DNA of 64,000 nt from Dyella sp. AtDHG13. GTDB lineage: Bacteria > Pseudomonadota > Gammaproteobacteria > Xanthomonadales > Rhodanobacteraceae. Of this stretch, positions 8,947 through 17,116 are shown piece after piece (position 1 is the stretch's first letter; each line of letters begins with the position of its first letter). The position numbers and the translations under genes were made by a program. Below the pieces are notes generated by a model. The model was not told the DNA's origin and searched no databases. It saw only the letters and a program-made list of their open reading frames with translations. Where the stretch lies: positions 62,001 to 126,000 of the forward strand of contig NZ_QICJ01000003.1 of the NCBI RefSeq assembly GCF_003201105.1. Reading direction: 5' to 3'.

Positions 8947-9078
8947 CCCTCACCGTCATCCCCGCGAAAGCGGGGATCCAGTGTCTTTAAGCCTTCTCGC
9001 AGCGAATAAAGTCGCTGGATGACCAGCCATTCGGCTGTTGATGAAGCGCCTCCCGCTTTCGCGGAGATGACGGTGAGG
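8947..9078. repeat. Family A palindrome, interrupted copy
   Basis: The left arm CCTCACCGTCATCCCCGCG (from 8947) pairs with CGGAGATGACGGTGAGG (ending 9078). The right arm is broken by about 30 extra bases after GTCGCTGGAT, so the inner stem is disrupted compared with the copies at 4.5 and 33.7 kb. Confidence 0.75.
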
Positions 9079-9713
9079 AGAAATGGGCATACACGCGAAA
9101 TTGGAATCGGCTCCAAAGGCCGGAGTGAAGTGCCGCGTTGGAACGTGCTGAGGAAGTTGAGCGGCGCGCTACGGGAATGGCTTGCCGCGAGATGGCGAGT
9201 TCTCCTCGCGGGTCGGGAAGCGTAGCGTCCCTTTTACCTAGCCTCAGCGATCGGGAAGCGTAGCGCACGCTGCTTTAAGCCCTCTGCGCCACGGCGCGTT
9301 GCGAAGCGCTCCGAAGTACCCGCTGTGTAGCGGCGAAGGTTGCCAAGCCACAACGCACCTCAAGCGTTCGGGCTTATCCCTACGGAATGCTACCGGCGTT
9401 GGCTCTAAAGGCCATTTTCTTTGGGTTACTTTTCTTTTGGGCCAGCAAAAGAAAAGTGACTCGAGCGTCGGCAGACGATCGAAACGCCCGCCGCGTAGGC
9501 GGCCCGGTCACGGAAGCGCTAGAAAAGAGCGAACCACACTCCACGCGACAACCGAGCGCAAAGTCACTGGATTCCTGCCTTCGCAGGAATGACGGTACTT
9601 ATGAAGCCGTGAGGCTAGATTGAGTCCTCACCACCACCGTAAGGTGGCAACGCCACCAAAAAATGGCCATGCCGCAAAGGCAGCCATCCCACAGCGCGAC
9701 CGCCAAGCCTCAC

Positions 9714-10535
9714 TCAGTTGAGAAACAACCTCTCCGCCAACTTCGCCAGCGGCTTCTCCATCGCATTCTGCAATCGCGGCGGCAACTCCAGCGGCTTCAG
9801 CAGCATCTTCACCGTCATCTCTGCCGGGATATTCCGCCGCAGCAGGTCCTGCGCGCGGCCGGTGACACGCTTGAATTCCGCGTCGTTGTCCTTCTGATCC
9901 GGATAGCACTGGTTGAACACGTGGCGCAGGGCGATGTCGCTGTCCTCGCTACGGATCTCGTTCACTCGGCGCAGGATGGCGCGGAATACCTTGTAGCGGC
10001 TGAAGCCTTCGCGTTCGCGATACAGGCGGAAGTGCTGGTAGAAGTTCTTGTAGTGGCGCACTTCATCGCTCTTGATGTGGCCTGTGAGCTGCTTGAGTAC
10101 CGGTTCGTCGGTGATGTCGTTGAGCGCGCGATAGAGGCTTGCGGTGCCGGTTTCCACCACGCAGCGGGCGGCCAGTTCCAGGCCGCGGCTGGATTCCAGC
10201 TGTTCGGCGGTGCACACGGCGCCGTACTCGGACCAGAACGACGCGAAGCCCTTGTCCCAGTCGAACTCGGGCCACACCGCTTTCACGTAGGCGGCGAGGG
10301 CGCGGCCGTGCTGCAGTTCTTCGTGCTCCCAGTGCTGGCTGAGCCAGGTCTGCAGGGTTTCGTCGCCGGCGAAGTGGTCGACCAGGTTGTGGGTGTACAG
10401 GTCCGAGCCGCTCTCGACGAACGAGGCACTGCACAGCAGGAAGAAGAGGTCCTCGTTCTGGCGCACTCGTGGGATGTCGATACGGCTGAAATCCAGGCTT
10501 TCCAAGGTCCAGGGCAACGATTGGGCATAGCTCAC
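9714..10535 (-). CDS. Ferritin-like di-iron domain protein
   Basis: A 273-residue helical protein with the ligand set of a ferritin-like di-iron centre: E41 (FVESGSDLY), E73-x-x-H76 (EHEELQHG), E128 (VVETGTASLY) and E158-x-x-H161 (SDEVRHY). The pairing of E and E-x-x-H in two repeats is diagnostic of the fold; the reaction could be oxidation, desaturation or iron handling. I prefer GTG 10535, which has AGGA eight bases upstream and starts right before conserved sequence; a longer frame from 10583 is possible. Leftward, downstream of the universal stress gene but 153 bp away. Confidence 0.78.
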   Translation of the reverse strand: MSYAQSLPWTLESLDFSRIDIPRVRQNEDLFFLLCSASFVESGSDLYTHNLVDHFAGDETLQTWLSQHWEHEELQHGRALAAYVKAVWPEFDWDKGFASFWSEYGAVCTAEQLESSRGLELAARCVVETGTASLYRALNDITDEPVLKQLTGHIKSDEVRHYKNFYQHFRLYREREGFSRYKVFRAILRRVNEIRSEDSDIALRHVFNQCYPDQKDNDAEFKRVTGRAQDLLRRNIPAEMTVKMLLKPLELPPRLQNAMEKPLAKLAERLFLN

Positions 10536-10688
10536 GCGGGCATTCCTGTGCGGGGGCCATAGGGCTGGCGCGACGCGTGGCACGGCGTCAGCCTGGCATG
10601 ACGATCATGTGACAGCATACGACGAGAGGTGGCGCCAGGGGATTAACCCGCGCCGACTTAGGCTGCGCAGGGTAAGGCGCCGGCGCGC

Positions 10689-11105
10689 TCAGCGCACCAC
10701 GGTGACGGGCACGTGGGCGCGTTCGAGCACTTCGCCCGAGACCGAGCCAAGCAGCCAGCGCGCAAGGGCGCCGCGTTCGGTGTGGCCGATCACCACATGG
10801 TCCACGTTATGCCGGCGCACCTGTTCGAGCAGGATGTCGCCGGGGCTGCCGCGCACGACTTCCGCATCGATCAGCGCGGCCGAGTTCGGCACGAGCAGCT
10901 TCACTTCCTCGAGCAGGCGGGAACAGCGGGAGCCGCCCTGGTCTGTCATCATCAATGCGCAGGTATCCGCGCTTCCCTCGGTGACCTGCAAGACCGACAC
11001 CACGCGGACGCGGCCGCCCGTGGCCTGCGCCAGTTCCAAGGCAAAACGCACCGCGCGCTGCGAGGTGGGAGAACCGTCATAACCGACCAGCGAATACTTG
11101 AGCAT
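10689..11105 (-). CDS. Universal stress protein (UspA family)
   Basis: A 138-residue single Usp domain. The N-terminus LKYSLVGYDGSPTSQRAV has the family's D-G-S start, and the C-terminal nucleotide-binding loop reads GHTERGALARWLLGSVS, matching the G-x2-G-x9-G-S/T pattern of ATP-binding Usp proteins. ATG 11105 is chosen because homologous sequence begins there; the upstream extension is Arg/Pro-rich shadow. Usp proteins support survival under stress; the specific role is unknown. Confidence 0.9.
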   Translation of the reverse strand: MLKYSLVGYDGSPTSQRAVRFALELAQATGGRVRVVSVLQVTEGSADTCALMMTDQGGSRCSRLLEEVKLLVPNSAALIDAEVVRGSPGDILLEQVRRHNVDHVVIGHTERGALARWLLGSVSGEVLERAHVPVTVVR

Positions 11106-11443
11106 GCGTGACCTCTTGGCGGGCAGGCGCGGAAGGGGGCGTTCGATGGTGCCCGGCCGCGAACCTGGCCTGCGGATGACGCCTCCAGCGTAATCCTCGC
11201 CAAGGGCATGCGCCACGGGGCGTGTCGTTCCACCGCCTTTCGCCGCCATGCTTGCAGGCAGGCGCAACTGGCTGCGGGGATTTGCTTTTCCGGGCGCTGG
11301 ACGAAGCTCGGGCGACGGGCCGTTAAGGAACTTTTCGGCCGAATCCACGCTGCGTTCACGGCGACTGCCGAGGATGGTCGCCACTGAGGACCGCCGCCGC
11401 ATGGCCGGCGATCCGGGTTCCCATTCGAGACAAGGAGACGGTG
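11106..11443. other. Divergent intergenic region, no gene seen
   Basis: These 338 bases separate the leftward universal stress gene from the rightward secreted protein. I see no convincing open frame, terminator or recognisable operator; it presumably carries both promoters. Confidence 0.5.
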
Positions 11444-11902
11444 ATGATCAAGCGTACGTTCGGTATGGCGGCTCTGGTGCTGGCCTGCGCGGGAGCCATG
11501 ACGGCAGCCCCCGTGGCCCCGGCCCGGGCAGCCGAAGCGGAAGTGAAGTGCGACCTGAGCTTCAGCATCTCCGGCTGGTCGCTCATCTACAAGCACGCCT
11601 CGGGCAGCGGCACGGTGGTGTGCAGCAACGGCCAGAAGGCCAGGGTGAAGATCACCGTCAACGGCGGCGGCATCACGGCCGGCAAGTACCGCATCGACAA
11701 CGGCAAGGGCGACATTACCCACGTTCGCAGCATCGACGACGTGTTCGGCGATTATGCGCAGGCCGGCGCCGAAGCCGGCGTGGTCAAGAGCGGCGAGGCG
11801 CAGGTGCTGTCCAAGGGCACCACGTCGCTGGCGCTGCATGGCAGCGGCGAAGGCGTGAACCTGGGCGTGTCGGTGGGTGCGTTCTCCATCACTCGCGAGT
11901 AA
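11444..11902 (+). CDS. Secreted protein, function unknown
   Basis: A 152-residue protein with a clear signal peptide (hydrophobic residues about 8-25, probable cleavage after ARA near 30). The mature part has two Cys (EVKCDLSF and TVVCSNGQ) likely forming a disulfide, and Gly-rich beta-type sequence (KITVNGGGITAGKYRID, SGEGVNLGVSVGAFSI). AAGGAG at 11432-11437 places ATG 11444 at ideal spacing, rather than the GTG three bases earlier. No family is recognised with confidence. A terminator hairpin follows directly. Confidence 0.72.
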   Translation: MIKRTFGMAALVLACAGAMTAAPVAPARAAEAEVKCDLSFSISGWSLIYKHASGSGTVVCSNGQKARVKITVNGGGITAGKYRIDNGKGDITHVRSIDDVFGDYAQAGAEAGVVKSGEAQVLSKGTTSLALHGSGEGVNLGVSVGAFSITRE

Positions 11903-11925
11903 TCCTCGCGTTGCCGCACGACACA

Positions 11926-11953
11926 AAGGGCGCCGCATGGCGCCCTTTGTTTG
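11926..11953 (+). terminator. Terminator after the secreted protein gene
   Basis: AAAGGGCGCC and GGCGCCCTTT form a 10-bp stem around GCAT, followed by GTTTGGG. It ends the gene at 11902 and lies just before the peroxiredoxin promoter. Confidence 0.8.
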
Positions 11954-11995
11954 GGTACGCGTACACTCTGCGGGTTATCTGGTTGGAGTGTCGCG

Positions 11996-12541
11996 ATGCG
12001 TCGCCTGTGGTTTCTTTGCTTGCTGAGCCTTCTGCTCGGGGTATGCGTCCCGGCCCTTGCGGACGAACCCGCGGCCGCCTTGCCCAAGGTCGGGCAGCCC
12101 GCCCCCGATTTCCGCCTGCAGGATCAGAACGGCAAATGGCATGTGCCGGCCGATCACCGGGGCCGCTGGGTGGTGTTGTATTTCTATCCGAAGGACTTCA
12201 CGCCCGGCTGCACCACCGAGGTCTGCACCTTCCGCGATGACGTGGCCAAGCTGCGCCAGCAAGGCGCCGACGTGCTGGGCGTGAGCCTGGACGACGTGAA
12301 GTCGCATGCCGAGTTCGCCGCCAAGTACCACGTGCCGTTCCCGCTGCTGTCCGACGCCGACAGCCGCACGGCGCAGGCCTATGGCGTGCTCGCCTCCAAG
12401 CTCGGCTTCAAGTACGCGCGCCGCACCACCTTCCTGATCGATCCGCAGGACAGGATCGCCAAGGTCTACCCGGACGTGGACCCGGAAAAGAACTCGGCCC
12501 AGGTGCTGGCCGACCTCGCTTCGCTGAAGGCCGCCTCCTGA
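11996..12541 (+). CDS. Exported peroxiredoxin, BCP/PrxQ type
   Basis: A 181-residue thiol peroxidase that reduces hydroperoxides. Residues 1-22 form a signal peptide, so it probably acts in the periplasm, which is unusual for the mostly cytoplasmic BCP group. The active site PKDFTPGCTTEVC gives a peroxidatic C72 and a resolving C77, the atypical 2-Cys arrangement of PrxQ. The remainder (SLDDVKSHAEFAAKYHVPFP, LLSDADSRTAQAYGV) is typical. ATG 11996 begins the signal peptide. The stop overlaps the next start by one base (TGATG), implying coupling. Confidence 0.9.
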   Translation: MRRLWFLCLLSLLLGVCVPALADEPAAALPKVGQPAPDFRLQDQNGKWHVPADHRGRWVVLYFYPKDFTPGCTTEVCTFRDDVAKLRQQGADVLGVSLDDVKSHAEFAAKYHVPFPLLSDADSRTAQAYGVLASKLGFKYARRTTFLIDPQDRIAKVYPDVDPEKNSAQVLADLASLKAAS

Positions 12542-13095
12542 TGCCGCTGACCCTTCGCAATGACCATGGCCGCCACGGCGGTTTCGCCTTCTGGCGCATC
12601 ATCGTGTGGCTGATCCTGTTGCTGGCCGCCTACGGCTGCCTGCAATACATGGCGCACGCGTCGCAACTTTGGAGCGCGCTGAAACCGCTGCCGGCCACGG
12701 ACACGGGCGACATCGCGCAGTTGCAGAAGATGCTGGCGTGGGACGTGCTGTATTTCATCGGCGCCTTCGCGTTGGTGGTGATCTGCGCCGGCACCATCCT
12801 CCGCCAGGCCTGGGCGCGCGCCGCCCTGCAGATGGCCTGCGTGCTGCTGGCCGTGGGCTGGGGGCTGGTCGGCGGCGTGATGCTGTTTGGGCAGTGGCGC
12901 GAATTCAGCCAGGCGGTGGCGGCGACCAATGCGCAGTCGTCGCTCGATACGGCCTCGCAGCTGGCGCTGGCCCACATGCACCGCAGCTTCCTCATTGCCA
13001 TGGGCGTGAAGATCGCGGGGGCGCCGGTGCTGCTGTGGCTCGCGTGGTGGCTGGGGCGTCCGCAGATACGCTCGCAGTTCCGCAAACTGCGTTGA
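12541..13095 (+). CDS. Four-helix membrane protein, unknown
   Basis: A 184-residue protein with about four membrane segments (residues 18-38, 67-87, 95-116, 154-172) and short polar loops. It is translationally coupled to the exported peroxiredoxin through a one-base overlap, so it may serve the same envelope redox or stress function, but nothing in the sequence names one. Confidence 0.72.
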   Translation: MPLTLRNDHGRHGGFAFWRIIVWLILLLAAYGCLQYMAHASQLWSALKPLPATDTGDIAQLQKMLAWDVLYFIGAFALVVICAGTILRQAWARAALQMACVLLAVGWGLVGGVMLFGQWREFSQAVAATNAQSSLDTASQLALAHMHRSFLIAMGVKIAGAPVLLWLAWWLGRPQIRSQFRKLR

Positions 13096-13175
13096 GCCGG
13101 CGAGAGCGGGTTGATTCAGGTCCGGTTGCCGCGTGGCGGGTTATCGCTGCGGCATCGTCCGTCCCGGGTTTTTCC

Positions 13176-13928
13176 ATGCGTCTGCGCCGTCTTGTCGCCG
13201 TCTTGATCCTTCCGCTCGCCAGCGCTGCGCTGCACGCGCAGGATCTGGCCACCACCTGCCACGCCACCAGCAGCTACGACCTGACGGTGACGCCGGATCG
13301 CCTGCTGTTCGATCGGCCGCAACCGTTGCCGCGCCAGGTCGAACTGCGCGATGGCGCCTTGCGCACCGATGGCACCACGGTGTCGGTACGCCCGGATGAC
13401 CAGGACCGGCTCGCGCTGTTCGAGCGCGACCTGCGTGCACTGGTGCCGCGCGTGAAGGCCGTTGCCGCCAACGGCGTGGACATGCTGGTCGCCGCCATGC
13501 ACGACGAAACGGCGCGCCTGTCGCTGGATCCCGCTACGCGCACGCAGGTGGACCAGCGCGTGGCTTCCCGCGCCGCCGAGCTCAAGCAGCGCCTGGCCGC
13601 CAGCAACAGCACGCACGATTGGCAGGGCAATCTCGCCGACCAGTACGCCAACCAGCTGGCCTCCGACCTGATGCCGCTGATCGCCAACGACCTGGGCCAG
13701 CAGGCCATGAACGCCGCCATGACTGGCGACCTGCAGGCCGCCGCCAGCCTGCGCGACACCGCCGCGGATCTCGCCACCCAGCTGCGCCCCCGCCTGGAGC
13801 GGCGCATGCAGGCGCTTTCCCCGCAGGTGCAGGCCCTGTGCCCGGCCGTGCAGCGCCTGGCGGAATTGCAGCAGGGCATCCGCGGCGCCGGTGGCCAACC
13901 GCTGAATCTGCTTGAAGTAACGCAGTAA
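13176..13928 (+). CDS. DUF2884 (YggN-like) family periplasmic protein
   Basis: A 250-residue protein with a signal peptide (residues 1-20, ending LHAQ). It matches DUF2884, represented by E. coli YggN: an N-terminal beta part (TTCHATSSYDLTVTPDRLLFD) followed by long Ala/Gln/Leu-rich helices (about 110-230) with a CP pair near the end (ALCPAVQRLAEL). ATG 13176 starts the signal peptide. Function unknown. Confidence 0.8.
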   Translation: MRLRRLVAVLILPLASAALHAQDLATTCHATSSYDLTVTPDRLLFDRPQPLPRQVELRDGALRTDGTTVSVRPDDQDRLALFERDLRALVPRVKAVAANGVDMLVAAMHDETARLSLDPATRTQVDQRVASRAAELKQRLAASNSTHDWQGNLADQYANQLASDLMPLIANDLGQQAMNAAMTGDLQAAASLRDTAADLATQLRPRLERRMQALSPQVQALCPAVQRLAELQQGIRGAGGQPLNLLEVTQ

Positions 13929-14039
13929 AACCTCGGCTGAGCATGAGTCTCGCCTTCGCCCGCGATTAACCTTCTGCTAAGTGGCGAAGGATGAGGATGG
14001 CACCCGCCATCCTTTTCAGGCCTTGCAGGAGGCGACTTC

Positions 14040-14474
14040 GTGTCGCGGGTAACGCATTACAACGCCCTCATTCGTCGGGGCATCGACGACCGGGACCTGT
14101 ACCGACGGGCCCTGTCGCAGGTGCGTGAGCCCGGTTTGCAGGCGCTGCTGGCCGAGAATCTGCAGACCCTGGACAGGCTCATCAGCGACCTGCAGGCACA
14201 GGAACGCGCGGCCGGCCGCACGCCGGCCACCCACCGCACGCCCGCTGGGGTGGTGCGCAGCGTGCTGGCGGACATGATCACGGGCATGGCCGCCAACCGC
14301 GACTCGGCCTGGGTGCACTACCTGGCCCGCAACGAATGCGCGCTGCTGAACTGTTTCGAGCAGGAGCTGGCGCAGGCCTCGGGCGAATCGGCGCGTGTGC
14401 TGAGAGTCCAGTTGTCGCGCCTGCACGGCATCCACAAGGATATGCACTGCCTGGCCGGCACCACCCACGGATGA
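14040..14474 (+). CDS. Small helical protein, DUF2383/four-helix-bundle-like
   Basis: A 144-residue, almost wholly helical protein. The start is GTG 14040, preceded by AGGAGG at 14027-14032. The opening (THYNALIRRGIDDRDLYRRA) and spacing of helices resemble the DUF2383/PA2169-like four-helix bundles that are ferritin-related; the metal ligands are not clearly conserved. Function unknown. Confidence 0.65.
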   Translation: MSRVTHYNALIRRGIDDRDLYRRALSQVREPGLQALLAENLQTLDRLISDLQAQERAAGRTPATHRTPAGVVRSVLADMITGMAANRDSAWVHYLARNECALLNCFEQELAQASGESARVLRVQLSRLHGIHKDMHCLAGTTHG

Positions 14475-14502
14475 TCGGTCGTCTCACCGACAAGGAGCGC
14501 AT

Positions 14503-15078
14503 GTGCCGTCGACCCCCACGGACGTGCTGGATTTCTGGTTCGACAGTGCTTCCGAAGCGCACTGGTTCGAGCGCAGCGATGCGTTCGACGCCACCGTTCG
14601 CGAGCGCTTCGGCCCGACGCTGGAAGCCGCACGGCGCGGTGACCTGGATCACTGGGCGCAGAACCCCGCCGGCTGGCTGGCGCTGCTGATCGTCCGCGAC
14701 CAGTTCAGCCGCAATCTTTACCGCGACGATGCCCGCGCCTGGTCGGACGACCCGGCGACGCAGGTGATCGCGCTGGACGGGATCGCGCGCGGGTTCGACC
14801 TGCAACTGCCGCCGCTGCGGCGCATCTTCGCCTACATGCCGCTGGAACACGCGGAAAGCAGCGTGCTGCAGCGCCACTGCGTGGGCCTGTTCGAGCGCCT
14901 GGTGGCGAGCCAGCCGACCGCGGCGCGCGCACGCTTCCAGGATTTCCTTGATTACGCCCGCCGCCACCACGATGTGATAGACCGCTTCGGCAGGTTTCCC
15001 CACCGCAACGCCATCCTCGGCCGCGCCGATACGCCTGCGGAGCAGGCTTATCTGGCCACGCCGGGGTCCGGTTTCTGA
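14503..15078 (+). CDS. DUF924 family protein
   Basis: A 191-residue soluble protein with the DUF924 hallmarks: DVLDFWFDS at the start, WLALLIVRDQFSRNLYRDDARAW in the middle, and RIFAYMPLEHAESSVLQ followed by FGRFPHRNAILGR. Members fold as TPR-like helices; function is not established. Start GTG 14503 has AAGGAG five bases upstream. It follows the small helical gene after 28 bp and may be co-transcribed. Confidence 0.88.
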   Translation: MPSTPTDVLDFWFDSASEAHWFERSDAFDATVRERFGPTLEAARRGDLDHWAQNPAGWLALLIVRDQFSRNLYRDDARAWSDDPATQVIALDGIARGFDLQLPPLRRIFAYMPLEHAESSVLQRHCVGLFERLVASQPTAARARFQDFLDYARRHHDVIDRFGRFPHRNAILGRADTPAEQAYLATPGSGF

Positions 15079-15104
15079 GCGTTATCGACGACACGGAGTT
15101 CATC

Positions 15105-15377
15105 ATGCGCCGCTATCTACTTATCACCCTGCTGTTTTTGAGCGCCTCCGCCTATGCGGGCAGCACGTATCGCGTGGGCAGCGAAGTGCTCACCGTCGGC
15201 GACAGCGCCGCGCGCGCCATGCAGCTGATGGGCAAGCCCGATTTCAAGGAGCCGGTCCAAAGCGACTACGGCGGCTACCAGGGCGAGCGCTGGCAGTACG
15301 TGCGCGACGACGGGCGCGTGGTGATCATCACCATCATGCAAGGCAAGGTGTCGGACATCGCCGATCGCTCACGCTGA
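15105..15377 (+). CDS. DUF2845 secreted protein (first of two)
   Basis: A 90-residue protein with a signal peptide (1-18, ending AYAG) and one DUF2845 domain: STYRVGSEVLTVGDSAARAM, MGKPDF, then ERWQYVRDDGRVVIITIMQG with KVSDI. This is a small lipoprotein-SmpA-like fold found in the periplasm. A paralogue follows at 15523. Confidence 0.82.
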   Translation: MRRYLLITLLFLSASAYAGSTYRVGSEVLTVGDSAARAMQLMGKPDFKEPVQSDYGGYQGERWQYVRDDGRVVIITIMQGKVSDIADRSR

Positions 15378-15522
15378 GCGCCCGCAAGGCCCTGCTTGCC
15401 GAATGACGCCATCCGTCGTGCATCGCTGACACGTCGCCGCGCTCCGGGGCGCATGCGGCGCGCTGCGTCGCCTCGGTAAGGTGACCTTTCCGCGCGTGAT
15501 GCGCAAAGGAAGGGAACAGGCG

Positions 15523-15831
15523 ATGCGTCGATGTCTCGGTATGGTCCTGCTGGCGCTTGCGTGCGCCGCGCATGCAGGCGGCGGAACCCTGCGCGTGGGC
15601 AGCCAGGTACTGGTGGTGGGCGACAGCGCCTCTCGGGTCATCGAGCTTCTCGGGAAGCCGGCGTATCGCAGCTCGGCCAAGTCCGATGCGGGCAAGCCTT
15701 CGGGACGGAAGAAGGGCGGCAAGAGCTCTTCGGGCGGTGGCCAGCAGTGGCAGTACCGTCAGGGTAACCGGCTCGTGACCATCGTCGTCGCGGATGGCAA
15801 GGTCACCGCCATCCGCGATGATGGCCGTTGA
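15523..15831 (+). CDS. DUF2845 secreted protein (second, with basic insert)
   Basis: A 102-residue paralogue of the preceding gene, with a signal peptide (1-18) and the same pattern (TLRVGSQVLVVGDSASRVIE, LLGKP, QQWQYRQGNRLVTIVVADGK, VTAI). Unlike its neighbour it carries a Lys/Gly/Ser-rich insert (KPSGRKKGGKSSSGGG, about residues 57-72) between the two halves of the domain. AGGAAGGGAA lies before ATG 15523. Tandem duplication followed by divergence is the simplest reading. Confidence 0.82.
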   Translation: MRRCLGMVLLALACAAHAGGGTLRVGSQVLVVGDSASRVIELLGKPAYRSSAKSDAGKPSGRKKGGKSSSGGGQQWQYRQGNRLVTIVVADGKVTAIRDDGR

Positions 15832-15892
15832 TCGAGATGGCGGGCCGCCGGTCGATCGTGCGATAAAACGCGCGATGTCAGGGAGATCGACC

Positions 15893-17113
15893 ATGTCCGA
15901 AGCGACCACGCCGGCGCCACCGCACGCGCCCACTTTGCTGCGCCCTCGCGAGCCTGGTGGGCACGGCAAGGTCACCAATATCGAGCTGTTCTTCGATCTG
16001 GTGTTCGTCTATGCGGTGACGCAGCTGTCGCACACCTTGTTGCACGACCTGTCCGTGATGGGCGCGGTGCACGTGCTGCTGCTGTTCCTGGCCGTGTGGT
16101 GGGTGTGGATCTTCACCGGCTGGATCACCAACTGGCTGGATCCCGAGCGGCTCGCCGTGCGCCTGCTGGTGCTGGTGCTGATGTTCGGCGGGTTGCTGCT
16201 GTCCACGGCGCTGCCGGAGGCCTTCGACGGACGCGCCAAGGTCTTTGCCCTGGCCTACGTATCCATGCAGGTGGGGCGTTCGTTGTTCATGGTGTGGGCG
16301 CTGCGTCGCGCGAGCCGCGCGGCGCGATTCAACTTCTACCGCATCACCACCTGGCTGGCGGTCACGGGCGTGCTGTGGATCGTCGGCGCCTTCGCCGACG
16401 GCGAAGTACGGCTGGCCTGGTGGGCGGTGGCGCTGGGCATCGAATATCTCGGGCCGGCGGCGTTCTTCTACGTGCCGGGACTGGGGCGATCGTCCACCAG
16501 CGAGTGGGACGTGGAAGGCGGCCACATGGCGGAGCGCTGCAGCCTGTTCGTGATCATCGCGCTGGGCGAATCCGTGGTGGTGATGGGCAGCAGCTTTGCC
16601 GACAGCGCGCGCACGCCGGATCTGTGGCTCGCCTTCATCATCGCGTTCGTGGGTTGCGTGGCGATGTGGTGGATCTATTTCGACATCGGCGCGGAGCGCG
16701 GCAGCCGCGCAATCCGGCACTCGGCCGACCCGGGACGCACGGCGCGCATCGCCTATACCTACCTGCATCTGCTGATCGTCGCCGGCATCATCGTGAGCGC
16801 GGTGGGCGACGAGCTGAGCCTGGCGCATCCGCATGCCGTGGCCGAGACGGCACAGGTGGCCGTGCTGCTCGGCGGCCCGGCGCTCTACCTGCTAGGCAAC
16901 GCATGGTTCAAGCAGACGGTGAACCAGACCAACCTGCCCTTGTCGCATCTGGCCGGGCTGGGCTTGCTGGTGGCGCTGCTGTGGCCGGCGCGCAGCATGA
17001 CGATCATGACGCTGGCGACGGCGACCACGGCGATTCTTTTCGTGGTGGCCGTGTGGGAAAGTTTTTCGCTGCGCAGCGTCCGGCGCGAGCTATACGGCGC
17101 GGCGGACGAGTAG
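15893..17113 (+). CDS. Low temperature requirement protein A (LtrA) family membrane protein
   Basis: A 406-residue membrane protein with about ten hydrophobic segments. The signature NIELFFDLVFVYAVTQLSH near residues 28-46 and the SLFVIIALGESVVVMG segment identify the LtrA family, named for a Listeria gene needed for growth in the cold; the biochemical role is unknown. ATG 15893 has GGGAG upstream; an in-frame ATG lies seven codons earlier. Confidence 0.9.
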   Translation: MSEATTPAPPHAPTLLRPREPGGHGKVTNIELFFDLVFVYAVTQLSHTLLHDLSVMGAVHVLLLFLAVWWVWIFTGWITNWLDPERLAVRLLVLVLMFGGLLLSTALPEAFDGRAKVFALAYVSMQVGRSLFMVWALRRASRAARFNFYRITTWLAVTGVLWIVGAFADGEVRLAWWAVALGIEYLGPAAFFYVPGLGRSSTSEWDVEGGHMAERCSLFVIIALGESVVVMGSSFADSARTPDLWLAFIIAFVGCVAMWWIYFDIGAERGSRAIRHSADPGRTARIAYTYLHLLIVAGIIVSAVGDELSLAHPHAVAETAQVAVLLGGPALYLLGNAWFKQTVNQTNLPLSHLAGLGLLVALLWPARSMTIMTLATATTAILFVVAVWESFSLRSVRRELYGAADE

Positions 17114-17116
17114 ACG

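Larger units (their letters stand above)
8449..9631. repeat. 1.2-kb gene-free element with imperfect inverted arms of about 220 bp
   Basis: The stretch from 8295 to 9713 has no convincing gene. Its left arm (about 8450-8674) pairs with its right arm (about 9408-9631) over some 220 bp. Matching blocks include TCAATCTAGCCTCAC, CAGTGACTTTG, GTTGTCGCGTG, AGTGTGGTT, CTAGCGCT, GCGGCGGGCGTT and AAAGTAACC with their complements in the same order. Each arm contains half of a family A palindrome (CGTCATCCCGGCG at left, CAGGAATGACGG at right), so the whole looks like a family A element whose spacer has grown to 1 kb. No transposase or target duplication was recognised. Confidence 0.85.

Noticed and set aside
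8635-9116. Overlapping frames of 124 and 163 codons in the gene-free element
   Set aside because: They run through hairpins and repeat arms on both strands and have no protein-like composition.
9299-9592. Open frame giving HFLWVTFLLGQQKKSD
   Set aside because: This is the translation of the inverted-arm repeat, a type often mis-annotated as hypothetical proteins in Xanthomonadales; no ribosome site.
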